From NCBI RefSeq assembly GCF_013912375.1, contig NZ_JACETV010000009.1, positions 62,001 through 126,000 of the forward strand: a stretch of DNA of 64,000 nt, read 5' to 3'. The translations under genes and the position numbers were made by a program. The number at the start of each line of letters is the position of its first letter. Within the stretch, counting starts at the first letter, position 1. This DNA is from Emticicia sp. BO119. Its GTDB lineage: Bacteria > Bacteroidota > Bacteroidia > Cytophagales > Spirosomataceae. The notes beneath the pieces are model-generated. The model searched no databases. It saw only the letters and a program-made list of their open reading frames with translations, and had not been told where the DNA came from. This document shows, in pieces, positions 27,627-36,541 of the stretch.

Positions 27627-28751
27627 TCAGATCAGGAATAGATCGCTGGCAATTCTATCGGCAAATAACTTGCCCTGGCGGGTAAGGGTAAGTGTTTGAT
27701 TATTGATCTGCAATAATTTATTGTTGAGGTACTTTGTCAAAACAGCCTGATTGGCTATATGCCAGCTGTCACCTACAAGTTTTTCTATTTCATTAATATT
27801 ACAACCCCATTTGGTTCTGAGCCCGGTCAGAATATAGTCATTGAGTTTTTCTTCTTTCGATAGCAACTCATAATCCGCAGGGACTTGTCCCTGATGTATA
27901 GCTTTCAGATACGCTACATTGTTGGCTATATTGTATTGGCGTGACACGCCATTATAGGAGTGTGCAGAAGGGCCAACCCCTAAATATTCATGGCGTTGCC
28001 AGTATGAAGAGTTGTGGCGTGAATACTTATTGTTCTGACAAAAGTTTGATATTTCGTATTGCTCGTATCCGGCGGATTCGAGCGTATCAACTAAAATTCT
28101 GAACTGCTCTGATGCAAAATCTTCATTGATCGGAGGTATTTTGTTGAGCTGTAGCCATTTGCCAAAAACAGTTTTTTCTTCTATAGTAAGGCAATAAGAA
28201 GAAATATGTGGCACATTCAAAGCTAATGCTCTTTCTAAATCATTCTCCCAGATATGATGATTATCGTAAGGAATGGCATAAATAAGATCAATAGTAATAT
28301 TCTCAAAACCCGTATCCTGTGCTAATTTTACGCATTGTTCGGCTTGCACAGCATCATGAATACGATTCAGTTTTTTAAGATGATCATTATTAAATGACTG
28401 GATACCGATGCTTAACCGATTAAAACCAAATCTTTGTAAAATAGCCAGTCGTTCTTTGGTAATATCATCAGGATTTGCCTCTAAAGTAATTTCAATATCT
28501 TCTGAAAAAGTATAATACTTTTTAATTATTTCAAAAATATCATACAGTTCGTTAATGTTGAGTAGAGAAGGAGTACCACCCCCAAAATAAATGGTTTGTA
28601 ACTCTTTATTACTCAGGTAATCAGCTTGAAATTCAATTTCCCGAATAATTGCTTCTATAACCGTGCTTTTCATAGTCAGATTTGTGCTGAAATGAAAATC
28701 GCAGTAATGGCAGGCTCTACGACAAAAGGGTATATGAAGATATAAATGCAC
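27627..28751 (-). CDS. hemW: radical SAM heme chaperone HemW
   Basis: A 374-residue radical SAM protein whose cluster motif CxxxCxxC is at Cys10, Cys14 and Cys17 in PFCRRACHYCDF. GGGTPSLL near 53 and the downstream LEANPDD and LSIGIQSF strands are typical of the HemW/HemN-like group. The length and the short N-terminus before the cluster fit HemW, the heme chaperone, rather than true coproporphyrinogen oxidase HemN, which has a longer N-terminal extension. Cytoplasmic. Confidence 0.93.
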   Translation of the reverse strand: MHLYLHIPFCRRACHYCDFHFSTNLTMKSTVIEAIIREIEFQADYLSNKELQTIYFGGGTPSLLNINELYDIFEIIKKYYTFSEDIEITLEANPDDITKERLAILQRFGFNRLSIGIQSFNNDHLKKLNRIHDAVQAEQCVKLAQDTGFENITIDLIYAIPYDNHHIWENDLERALALNVPHISSYCLTIEEKTVFGKWLQLNKIPPINEDFASEQFRILVDTLESAGYEQYEISNFCQNNKYSRHNSSYWQRHEYLGVGPSAHSYNGVSRQYNIANNVAYLKAIHQGQVPADYELLSKEEKLNDYILTGLRTKWGCNINEIEKLVGDSWHIANQAVLTKYLNNKLLQINNQTLTLTRQGKLFADRIASDLFLI

Positions 28752-28796
28752 TAAGCGAAAGAAAGAGTCCGGCGATTGTTTCCACCGCCGGAAATA

Positions 28797-29573
28797 CTAT
28801 TTTGTTCCAATAAAAAAGAAGTCAATACATTTTTCAGGCTCGTTTGAGAGAAAATGGTCGTCCCAACGAATTTCAGCGGCTAATCCTCCTGTTTCAGTCA
28901 TTAATTTGTTTCTGTTGAAACGATTGAGAATTTCATAAGGCACTCTGAGCATCCAGGCCGGAAGCCTGTGTTGTAAATCAAAAATATCAAAGCGCATAAT
29001 ACGACGCACGGATTGCTTATTTTCTTCGTAATAATCCCAGACTTTTTGATTACCACCCACACCCATTGTGTCTACTTTAGAGAAATACTTTTGCATGAGG
29101 GTACGCAATTCAGCAGTATCATATTCCCGGATATGCCAAGGGTTCCGACTTAAAGAATAGGGACGATTTACGGTTGTAAGTAAAATCTTGCCACCTGGTT
29201 TCAAAACCCGTGCTGCTTCCGAAAGAAACTTATGGTCGTCCTGAATATGCTCAATAACCTGGAAGGTAACTATGAAATCAAAAGTATTATCTTTAAACTC
29301 AGTAAGATAAGGTAAATCGGCAGTCTGGAAGGTATGTTTAGGATAAGTTGCCTGTAATTGATTAATAAGAGGTTCGTTTTTATCTAACCCGGTAAAATGA
29401 TCACATTTTTCAATCAAAGTTTCTACACCACGACCCCAGCCACAACCTAATTCTAAAACATTGCCGTGAACGATTTTAGCTGCTTCAACATAAGGGAAGT
29501 ATAGACGTTGGTGTACAGGATTATCCGAAGGAATTTCGGCACTGGTTATTTCGGTTGTTGCGTATTTGCTCAT
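28797..29573 (-). CDS. class I SAM-dependent methyltransferase
   Basis: A 258-residue protein with SAM-binding motif I LELGCGWGRG near 40-49, an acidic residue after beta-2 (GLDKNEPL), and motif-IV-like FDFIVTFQVIEHI. The substrate is not evident; the UbiE/Coq5-like and polysaccharide O-methyltransferase groups both look like this. It lies 45 bases upstream of hemW on the same strand, so the two may be cotranscribed. Confidence 0.85.
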   Translation of the reverse strand: MSKYATTEITSAEIPSDNPVHQRLYFPYVEAAKIVHGNVLELGCGWGRGVETLIEKCDHFTGLDKNEPLINQLQATYPKHTFQTADLPYLTEFKDNTFDFIVTFQVIEHIQDDHKFLSEAARVLKPGGKILLTTVNRPYSLSRNPWHIREYDTAELRTLMQKYFSKVDTMGVGGNQKVWDYYEENKQSVRRIMRFDIFDLQHRLPAWMLRVPYEILNRFNRNKLMTETGGLAAEIRWDDHFLSNEPEKCIDFFFIGTK

Positions 29574-29786
29574 AGACGCGATTCGTATCTTTTTCCTGAG
29601 ATACTTTCTACTAAGATAGTCAGGATACTATTCTATTTTAATGGGTGCTTAATATAAAATTCTTATTTATATCTTATTTTTACAAAGTTAAGCTAAAATT
29701 GTGCTTTTGTAAAATGATAGGTTTAGTTTATGAAATTTTCCTTTATACCATGCGTTATTTTAGTAATCTAAAACCATTTGTCTGCA

Positions 29787-30152
29787 ATGAAAACAAGTTT
29801 GTTGTTGATTGGATTTCTATTGTTTAATATCGATGCGACTGCTCAAATAGGCATTAATACAGTTTATAACCCTTCTTATCTGCTAAGGCCAAAGAAAAAG
29901 ACTTTGGCAATTAAAAATAATAAAGGCTTCTCGGACAAATTAGACTCTGTATTTACGAAAAACCGAACGCTGTTTTTGCAGTATATACCAAAACATAAAT
30001 ATACCCATAGTATTATTTTTGATGACTATAGCTTTACTATTGCTAATCTTAACACCAATCAAATTGATAGTGAAATTGATCTGGAAAGATCGAAAAATCG
30101 TGTTAAGCAATTGTTTTTTAAAATGAAAATGTGGAGGTATTTCAGGGAATAA
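29787..30152 (+). CDS. small exported protein of unknown function
   Basis: A 121-residue protein started at the ATG at 29787, which gives a clean signal peptide (1-20, DATAQ); an upstream TTG three codons earlier is less likely. The mature part is basic and ends in a lysine/arginine-rich helix (LERSKNRVKQLFFKMKMW). No family recognised. A terminator hairpin follows immediately. Confidence 0.6.
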   Translation: MKTSLLLIGFLLFNIDATAQIGINTVYNPSYLLRPKKKTLAIKNNKGFSDKLDSVFTKNRTLFLQYIPKHKYTHSIIFDDYSFTIANLNTNQIDSEIDLERSKNRVKQLFFKMKMWRYFRE

Positions 30153-30187
30153 AAAAACGCCAGAGTAAAATCTGACGCTTTTTTAAA
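30151..30187. terminator. terminator between convergent genes
   Basis: An A-run and CGCCAGA pair with TCTGACG and a T-run, with two mismatches. It separates the small exported protein from the convergent aroG-type gene. Confidence 0.7.
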
Positions 30188-30221
30188 TTCTTCATTTTCT
30201 ATAAGTAATCCCAGTCCTATC

Positions 30222-31316
30222 TTAAGCAGGTTGTTGGTTCATCACTTCTGTTTGTTTGCGAATAGATTCCATGTGAATCAGTTTGAATAACTCTTCAACC
30301 ATTTCAGGATAAAGGTTTAATTTTTTACCCTGTTCAGCACGGCTATTGTGTACTTGTTTCCAACGGTCTAATTGCAAAACAGCCACGTTGTTATCTCTCT
30401 TATGTTCTCCTAATTTTTCAACTACTGCCATACGTGCGGCTAATACTTCTAATAACTCACGGTCGATATTATCAATCTTCTGACGTAGTCTATCTAACTC
30501 ACTCTGGAAATCTTCGCCATAAGAAGCCTTACGTACTTCCAGTTCACGAAGCATTTCACCCAGGGCTTCTGGTGTTAATTGTTGAGAAGCGTCTGACCAG
30601 GCATCGTCAGGATTACGATGTGATTCGATGATCAAACCGTCGTAATTCAAGTCTAAAGCCCTCTGAGCTAACTCAAATAAATATGCTCTCTTACCTGCCA
30701 TATGGCTTGGGTCGCCGATGATTGGTAATTGAGGAAATAACGTTTTCAATTCAACAGCCAACTGCCACATCGGAGAGTTGCGGTATTTGGTTTCCTGTGC
30801 ATTAGAGAATCCACGATGGATGGCGGCCATTTTTTTAATTCCTGCTCCTGCAATACGTTCAAATGCTCCAACCCATAGAGCCAGATCAGGGTTAACAGGG
30901 TTTTTGATTAATACCGGAACATCTACGCCTTTCAGTGCATCAGCCAAGTCCTGAACATTAAAAGGGTTTACTGTTGTTCTTGCACCAATCCAAAGAATAT
31001 CAATACCATATTTTAAAGCCAATTCGATGTGCTGAGGTGTTGCTACTTCCACTGCAATTGGTAGGCCTGTTTCTTTTTTTACTGCAGCTAACCAAGGCAA
31101 TGCTGCTTCTCCCATACCCTCAAAACTTCCAGGACGAGTACGAGGTTTCCAAACACCGGCACGGATTACGTGCGCGTAACCTTCTTTAGCAATGCGGCGT
31201 ACTGTTTCGGTTACTTGTTCTTCTGTCTCGGCACTACACGGCCCGGCAATGATTAAGGGTTTTCCGTTTGTATCTATCCAACTGTTAAGGGGTAGTACAT
31301 CTAAATTTGCTTTCAT
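30222..31316 (-). CDS. bifunctional DAHP synthase/chorismate mutase
   Basis: The first 265 residues are a KDO8P-synthase-like DAHP synthase with the IAGPCSAE phosphate-binding opening, IKNPVNPD and IGDPSHMAG motifs. The last 95 residues are a class II (AroQ) chorismate mutase helix bundle with LRQKIDNIDRELLEVLAAR. The enzyme makes the first intermediate of aromatic amino acid synthesis and also converts chorismate to prephenate. I chose ATG 31316 (MKANLDV), preceded by AAAGAA; an upstream in-frame start at 31370 would add 18 residues without match to the family. Confidence 0.94.
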   Translation of the reverse strand: MKANLDVLPLNSWIDTNGKPLIIAGPCSAETEEQVTETVRRIAKEGYAHVIRAGVWKPRTRPGSFEGMGEAALPWLAAVKKETGLPIAVEVATPQHIELALKYGIDILWIGARTTVNPFNVQDLADALKGVDVPVLIKNPVNPDLALWVGAFERIAGAGIKKMAAIHRGFSNAQETKYRNSPMWQLAVELKTLFPQLPIIGDPSHMAGKRAYLFELAQRALDLNYDGLIIESHRNPDDAWSDASQQLTPEALGEMLRELEVRKASYGEDFQSELDRLRQKIDNIDRELLEVLAARMAVVEKLGEHKRDNNVAVLQLDRWKQVHNSRAEQGKKLNLYPEMVEELFKLIHMESIRKQTEVMNQQPA

Positions 31317-31463
31317 TTCTTTGTTAAAATTTGTTTTGTCAATTTTTTCAATGCTTGTAAATGGTACCAAATGGATTTACATATGCTACCGAAAGAGGGC
31401 ATTGACAACAGTTCAGATTACCGAATTATTGATATTGTTTCATTAAATGTCTTTTCTTTGGCG

Positions 31464-31471
31464 TATATTTG
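31464..31471 (+). promoter_or_regulatory. candidate -7 element upstream of proline dehydrogenase
   Basis: TATATTTG matches TAnnTTTG exactly, about 100 bases before the start codon. The nearest TTG upstream is 26 bases away, longer than the usual spacing. Confidence 0.4.
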
Positions 31472-31574
31472 CAAACCAATTTAAAGAATATCGTTTGTTA
31501 AACGATAATGTTTCTTAAAATAGTACAATTCTTCATCAAAACTGAAAAATTAAAAGAAACCAATATTTGAAATA

Positions 31575-32774
31575 ATGAAAACGGCTATTCAAAACCGCTC
31601 GTTAAATTTCGATGATACTTCTATTGCCTTTGCTCATCAGTCAAATAGCAAGCTTCGTAAAACTTATTTGATTTTTGCGTTGATGAACCAAAACTGGGTT
31701 GTAAAGATAGGAACTTTTTTTATAAAACTTGCAATAAAATTAGGATTACCTATAAAATTACTTATTAAAAATACCATATTTGCTCAGTTTTGTGGTGGCG
31801 AAAGTATCTCAACTTGCCAAAAGACAATTGAGAGCCTTGCCAAAAGCAGGGTGGGTACTATTCTGGATTATTCAGTAGAGGGAGAAGATAATGAAAATGA
31901 CTTTGAAGCAACTACCGACGAAATACTCAGGACTATAGATAAGGCTGCTACTCAAAGGGGGAATATTCCGTTTTCGGTTTTTAAAGTATCAGGTATTGGT
32001 TCGGTTGAACTTCTTGAAAAAGTACAAGAGCACCCTGAGCTACTGACCGATGAAGAAAAGAGTGCTTTTGAAAGAATACGAAATAGAGTAGATAAATTGT
32101 GTGCTCATGCGGCTGAGTTTGAAGTAAGAATCTTTTTAGATGCAGAAGAGTCGTGGATTCAGGAAGTGATTGATGACTTGAGCTACGAAATGATGAGGAA
32201 ATATAACATTAAAGGCAAAACCATAGTTTATAATACTTTCCAGTTGTATCGCTGGGAAAGTTTACAACATTTGATTGATGCGTGCGAAATTGCAAGAAAT
32301 GAGGGATATACTGTCGGAGCCAAGCTGGTAAGAGGTGCCTATATTGAAAAAGAAAGACGCAGAGCGGCGGAATTTGAGTATAAAGATCCGATTCATACTA
32401 CCAAACACGAGACGGACACAGACTTTAATAAAGCTATTCATTTTTCAATTAATAACTTAAATACGTTATCAATCTGTTTGGGTACACATAATGAAGAAAG
32501 TTGTTTAATATGTGCCGAACTGATGAAGGATAAGGGAATTAGAATAAATGATGAGCGAATATGGTTTGCTCAGCTGTTAGGTATGAGTGATAATATCTCC
32601 TACAATTTAGCTAATGCGGGCTATAACGTGGCTAAATACGTTCCGTACGGTCCTGTAGAAGCTGTAATGCCTTATCTTTTTCGTCGAGCAGAAGAAAATA
32701 CCTCTATTGCCGGACAGAGTAGTCGTGAATTCTTGTTAATAAAAAAAGAAAAGCAACGGAGAAAGACCTCCTGA
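31575..32774 (+). CDS. proline dehydrogenase
   Basis: A 399-residue monofunctional enzyme with a PRODH TIM barrel. It oxidises proline to pyrroline-5-carboxylate with FAD. Landmarks are the FKVSGIGS strand near 138, IFLDAEESWIQ near 188, AKLVRGAYIEKER near 253 and LGTHNEES near 299, then the YNVAKYVPYGPVEAVMPYLFRRAEEN end (read in two parts), which binds substrate and FAD. It lacks the P5C dehydrogenase part of PutA. The N-terminal hydrophobic helix may help it sit on the membrane. Confidence 0.93.
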   Translation: MKTAIQNRSLNFDDTSIAFAHQSNSKLRKTYLIFALMNQNWVVKIGTFFIKLAIKLGLPIKLLIKNTIFAQFCGGESISTCQKTIESLAKSRVGTILDYSVEGEDNENDFEATTDEILRTIDKAATQRGNIPFSVFKVSGIGSVELLEKVQEHPELLTDEEKSAFERIRNRVDKLCAHAAEFEVRIFLDAEESWIQEVIDDLSYEMMRKYNIKGKTIVYNTFQLYRWESLQHLIDACEIARNEGYTVGAKLVRGAYIEKERRRAAEFEYKDPIHTTKHETDTDFNKAIHFSINNLNTLSICLGTHNEESCLICAELMKDKGIRINDERIWFAQLLGMSDNISYNLANAGYNVAKYVPYGPVEAVMPYLFRRAEENTSIAGQSSREFLLIKKEKQRRKTS

Positions 32775-32893
32775 TAGATGAGACGGAATAATTTTAATAA
32801 ATTTATGCTCAGATCGTTTTTAGTTAAGGGTAAACGATATATATTAAGAGATTATAGCCTGAATAAAGGTTATTGAATTAAACAAAACAATAA

Positions 32894-33688
32894 ATGATTA
32901 CAAGTAGTGGCTCATCTGGAGGTAAGTCTCCTTATAAATATTTATTGCTTACAATTGTGTTGATTTTAATTGACCAGGGAATTAAGCTATGGATGTATTT
33001 TGATGTACTTCCGAATCATTATGGTGAAATAGATATTATTCCGGGTTTTTTTAAACTACATTATGTAGAAAACAAAGGCATGGCCTTTGGTTGGACGTTG
33101 GCAGGAGATTATGGTAAATTGCTTCTCACAATTTTCCGCCTTTTCGCAATGGTAGGAATCTGTTGGTATCTGATTTACCTGGCTCGAAAAAATGCTCATA
33201 GTGGGTTACTCTGGTCTATCGCAGCGGTATTAGGTGGTGCTATAGGTAATGTGATTGATAGTACTTTTTATGGAGTATGGTTAAACAATGCTCCTTTGGA
33301 TTCGGCAACCCCTTGGTTTCATGGGCAGGTAATAGATATGTTTTATGCGTATGGGTTGGATGGTAACTACCCTGACTGGATTCCTTTTTTAGGGGGGCAA
33401 TACAATACAACACCAATTTTTAATTTTGCTGATGCCTGTATTTTCTGTGGGGTAGTAAGTATCCTTATTTTTCAGAAAAGCTTTTTTATTCATGAAGAGA
33501 GACCAACGAGGTCAACTCTTGACAATGGTGAAGTTTTAAACGAAGAAGAGCAAGCGTTTAAAGAAAAAAATGCGTCATTAGGAAAAGAGGAATTAGCTAT
33601 ATCAGATAACACAAAAGAAGATACTGAGGCAGTTTTGAATAATAAAATAGAAAATGATTCAGAAGAAGTGAAGGAGGAGTCTAAATAA
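32894..33688 (+). CDS. lspA: lipoprotein signal peptidase II with long acidic tail
   Basis: Four hydrophobic segments in residues 15-195 and both catalytic aspartates are present: Asp122 in GGAIGNVIDS and Asp180 in FNFADA. The N-terminal LIDQGIKLW motif also fits. LspA cuts prolipoproteins in the inner membrane. At 264 residues it is longer than the usual 160-200 because of a charged tail from about residue 200, rich in Glu and Lys, and a loop of about 25 residues before Asp180. The residue after Asp122 is Ser where Arg is common. The ATG start at 32894 is preceded by an A-rich stretch. Confidence 0.92.
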   Translation: MITSSGSSGGKSPYKYLLLTIVLILIDQGIKLWMYFDVLPNHYGEIDIIPGFFKLHYVENKGMAFGWTLAGDYGKLLLTIFRLFAMVGICWYLIYLARKNAHSGLLWSIAAVLGGAIGNVIDSTFYGVWLNNAPLDSATPWFHGQVIDMFYAYGLDGNYPDWIPFLGGQYNTTPIFNFADACIFCGVVSILIFQKSFFIHEERPTRSTLDNGEVLNEEEQAFKEKNASLGKEELAISDNTKEDTEAVLNNKIENDSEEVKEESK

Positions 33689-33723
33689 AGTACAACAAGT
33701 TTAAACAAAAATTGAATTTTAAT

Positions 33724-33981
33724 ATGGCGGTTTTATCTAAACTATCTTATAGATGGATTATTGTTCTGAGTTTTTTAGGGATAATTATTTTACCTGGAAT
33801 GATGCCATCACCAACGTTAAGAAATTCAACCTTAGGTGTGTTAGGTCTGATATGTTTAGTTTTTCAATTTCTTAATTTGAAAGTGGCAGACCCTAAAAGG
33901 AGCCGTAAAAGTGATATTATTCAGGCCTGGATATTGATATTATTTACAATCATTCTTTTGATTGTTAACTTTATGGTATAA
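33724..33981 (+). CDS. small membrane protein
   Basis: Eighty-five residues when started at the ATG at 33724. There are two or three hydrophobic segments (about 10-27, 37-52 and 67-84) separated by a basic loop (DPKRSRKSD). It is an inner-membrane protein of unknown function, probably cotranscribed with lspA, which ends 35 bases upstream. Confidence 0.6.
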   Translation: MAVLSKLSYRWIIVLSFLGIIILPGMMPSPTLRNSTLGVLGLICLVFQFLNLKVADPKRSRKSDIIQAWILILFTIILLIVNFMV

Positions 33982-34081
33982 CCATTGATTGACTGGTTTT
34001 TCATAGGAAGCTAACAAGCAGATCCTGAAAATCGCAATTCAATCAATAGTTTTTTTCAATTTTCACTAATAGCTATTATTT

Positions 34082-34837
34082 ATGAAGAACAGTTTTTGCT
34101 TTATAGGTTTTTCTGTATTTTTTATTTGGCAAACCTCTGCCCAGCAGCCAATAATGCAGAGTACGAGAGATGCACTTAACCAGAACCTTACTGTAAGTCA
34201 GCATAATTCAAGTATGCTTTATGGTTTTGATAATCGTTCAACTGAAATTCAGGGAAGTTTTTACCTCGATCCTGAGTGGTCTACTGCAACAGTAAGATTT
34301 TATCCAAGAACTATCGCAACACCTAAGGGAACAATTAAATTGGATAGTATCACCGATGTTCAAATGCGGGTAGTTTTGAAAGGTAATGATGTAGAGTTCA
34401 ATACCCAAGAAGGAATAAAAGTCATATCGGGGAGTTTAATAAAAAGTTTTACTTTTGAAAAGCAAGGTTTCAGTGTTAAGCATTACGTCAATACCTTAGA
34501 GTTTAAAGATGAGAGCGATAAGATAAAATCAGGCTTTTTTGAAATTCTTGCAGATGGGAAAGTGAAGCTATTGGATTATTGCACATTAAAGATTCACCAA
34601 CCCGACTACGTGGAAGCTTTTAATGTAGGTAGTAAAGATGTAAAAATTAATACAGAGAGGCAATTGTTTATTGCAAAGGGCAAAGATGTTGTAAAGTTTA
34701 ATACAGGCCGGAAAAGTGTATATGTGTTAATGGCGGATAAAAAGCCCGAAATTGAAAAGTTTGTAAAAGATAAAGGACTGAGCCTTAAAGATAGGTCAGA
34801 CCTTGCAAAGGTATTTCAATATTATAATAATTTATAG
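34082..34837 (+). CDS. exported protein of unknown function
   Basis: A 251-residue protein with a signal peptide (about 1-20, WQTSAQ). It starts with repeated polar segments and ends in a helical region (IEKFVKDKGLSLKDRSDLA). The middle strands (VKLLDYCTLKIHQPDY) resemble families that report on plant-type or starvation responses, but I make no assignment. A strong terminator follows. Confidence 0.65.
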   Translation: MKNSFCFIGFSVFFIWQTSAQQPIMQSTRDALNQNLTVSQHNSSMLYGFDNRSTEIQGSFYLDPEWSTATVRFYPRTIATPKGTIKLDSITDVQMRVVLKGNDVEFNTQEGIKVISGSLIKSFTFEKQGFSVKHYVNTLEFKDESDKIKSGFFEILADGKVKLLDYCTLKIHQPDYVEAFNVGSKDVKINTERQLFIAKGKDVVKFNTGRKSVYVLMADKKPEIEKFVKDKGLSLKDRSDLAKVFQYYNNL

Positions 34838-34840
34838 CAA

Positions 34841-34862
34841 AAGAGGGCTGAGAAGCCCTCTT
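34841..34862. terminator. strong bidirectional terminator
   Basis: AAGAGGGCT and AGCCCTCTT form a perfect 9-bp stem closed by a GAGA tetraloop, between two convergent genes. Confidence 0.88.
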
Positions 34863-34867
34863 ACTAT

Positions 34868-35566
34868 TTATTCCTTTTGTGCATACGGGATAATCAGTTT
34901 TTCTCCTCGTTCGGCAAAATTCTTTGTCTTTTTATTAGCTTGCATAATTAGTGGTACAGAAACATTGTATTTCTTACCAACTACTCGCAGAATATCTCCT
35001 GGCCCAACTGTATGAATTGCTTTTATTCTGACTTTTAGCTTGGTCACACCTACTTTGATACCACTTTCTTCAATATTTGGATTCATTGCTTTTAAGGTTT
35101 CTTTTTTTACGTTGAAACGATTCGCAATGCCAAAAAAAGTTTCTCCTTCACTAACAGTATGTGTATAAGTTTCACCACCTGTCGGGATCTCAATTTTTGG
35201 TTTATCGTCCTTCGATTTATCTTCCTTTGGTTTTTCTTCTTTTGGTTTGTTATCTGTTTTGGCAGTTTCATCTTTTTTCTCTCCGACTTTAGGCATTGCA
35301 ACATCAGGTAAGGCATCAGAAGATACTTCTTCCTGTCCAGCTATTGTTTCTTCTTCTGTTGGTTGCGTTTTGATAGCGTTTGCAACGGAGTCGGCAGGAG
35401 CAGTGGTTAATTCATCGGCAGTAGATGTATCATCAGACATGTATTTCCAACCGATGTAAAGCAAAGCACATATAATACTCACCAAAACTAACAACACAGC
35501 CATTGGTAAATTGCGTGAGGCTTCTTTGGGACGTTCATTACGTTGTTCGCGGTCTTCGAACTGCAT
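34868..35566 (-). CDS. membrane-anchored LysM-domain protein
   Basis: A 232-residue protein with a short basic N-terminus, one membrane segment at about 23-43 and a Lys/Glu/Asp-rich linker (about 75-130). Two LysM motifs follow: HTVSEGETFFGIANRFNV near 137 and HTVGPGDILRVVGKKYNV near 184. LysM domains bind peptidoglycan, so this is likely an envelope-tethering protein. No catalytic domain is visible. Confidence 0.85.
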   Translation of the reverse strand: MQFEDREQRNERPKEASRNLPMAVLLVLVSIICALLYIGWKYMSDDTSTADELTTAPADSVANAIKTQPTEEETIAGQEEVSSDALPDVAMPKVGEKKDETAKTDNKPKEEKPKEDKSKDDKPKIEIPTGGETYTHTVSEGETFFGIANRFNVKKETLKAMNPNIEESGIKVGVTKLKVRIKAIHTVGPGDILRVVGKKYNVSVPLIMQANKKTKNFAERGEKLIIPYAQKE

Positions 35567-35709
35567 GGTATTAGGAAATTTAGTTATGAATTATAATAGG
35601 AAAACAAATTTTTATTTTTGTAATTGGTAAAGATTACGTATATTCTGATATAAATATACTATCATTTCGCTATAATTAACAAAATGACAGAACACTTAAT
35701 TGTGTGTAC

Positions 35710-36195
35710 TTATATACTTTTTTTCAACTCCTCGTTCATTTCCTCTACCAAATCTTTTAAACCCTCTCTGTAGGATCTTAATCTTTTAGCTACTTCATCA
35801 TCGCCAATACCTAATATCTGAGCAGCTAAAATTCCGGCATTTTTCGCACCATTCAACGCAACCGTGGCTACCGGCACACCAGTTGGCATCTGCAATATAG
35901 ATAAAACAGAGTCCCAGCCATCGATTGAATTACTTGATTTAACAGGTACTCCAATAACTGGAAGCGTAGTACTTGAAGCTACCATTCCTGGCAAATGAGC
36001 TGCCCCGCCTGCTCCGGCAATAATTACTTTTAAACCACGTCGACGAGCTGAAAGTGCATAGTCGAACATTTTCTGAGGTGTACGATGCGCTGAAACAACC
36101 TCTTTTTCGTAAGGAATCTCTAATTCGTCTAAAATTTCTGCAACCCCTGCCATGATTTTCCAGTCAGAGAAACTGCCCATAATAATTCCAACCAT
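35710..36195 (-). CDS. purE: N5-carboxyaminoimidazole ribonucleotide mutase PurE
   Basis: A 161-residue protein with GSFSDWKIM near residue 7, the SAHRTP motif near 40 and IAGAGGAAHLPGM near 60; all are signatures of class I PurE. It converts N5-CAIR to CAIR in purine synthesis, using the product of PurK, whose gene lies upstream on the same strand. Confidence 0.96.
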   Translation of the reverse strand: MVGIIMGSFSDWKIMAGVAEILDELEIPYEKEVVSAHRTPQKMFDYALSARRRGLKVIIAGAGGAAHLPGMVASSTTLPVIGVPVKSSNSIDGWDSVLSILQMPTGVPVATVALNGAKNAGILAAQILGIGDDEVAKRLRSYREGLKDLVEEMNEELKKSI

Positions 36196-36541
36196 TTCTG
36201 TCTGTATTAACTGATAATTAAGGATTCAATATTAGAAACTATTTAATTCTGTTATGTTGAACCTGTTTAAACTTATTTCTTTTGCCTCCGAATGGCACTT
36301 TTTCAATTATATTTCACCGATTTATTTCGTCCGTAGCTCTGCTACGCACTCAACAAATCCGCTCATCTGATTAAAAAATTGCACATTCTCGCCATAAAAT
36401 AAAAAGTTTAAACAGGTTCGTTAAAAATGTTCTTTTTTTTAAAAATATACGGGTACTATAGTCTTCATTTGTATTAGATTCACTCTTGTTTCAGCACCTT
36501 TTCAAAATAAAGATACTCTATTTTAAATTATAAAATTTAAT
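36196..36541. other. 346-bp purE-purK intergenic region holding a repeat element
   Basis: No gene is visible. Nearly half of the gap is the inverted-repeat element at 36259-36419, described separately. The remaining sequence is AT-rich. Confidence 0.6.
36259..36419. repeat. MITE-like element with 16-bp perfect terminal inverted repeats
   Basis: GAACCTGTTTAAACTT at 36259-36274 and AAGTTTAAACAGGTTC at 36404-36419 are exact reverse complements. The inner sequence is non-coding and includes a central GTAGC-TCT-GCTAC hairpin. The end motif recurs imperfectly in the 7279-7317 hairpin. I see no target-site duplication at the boundaries. Confidence 0.7.
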
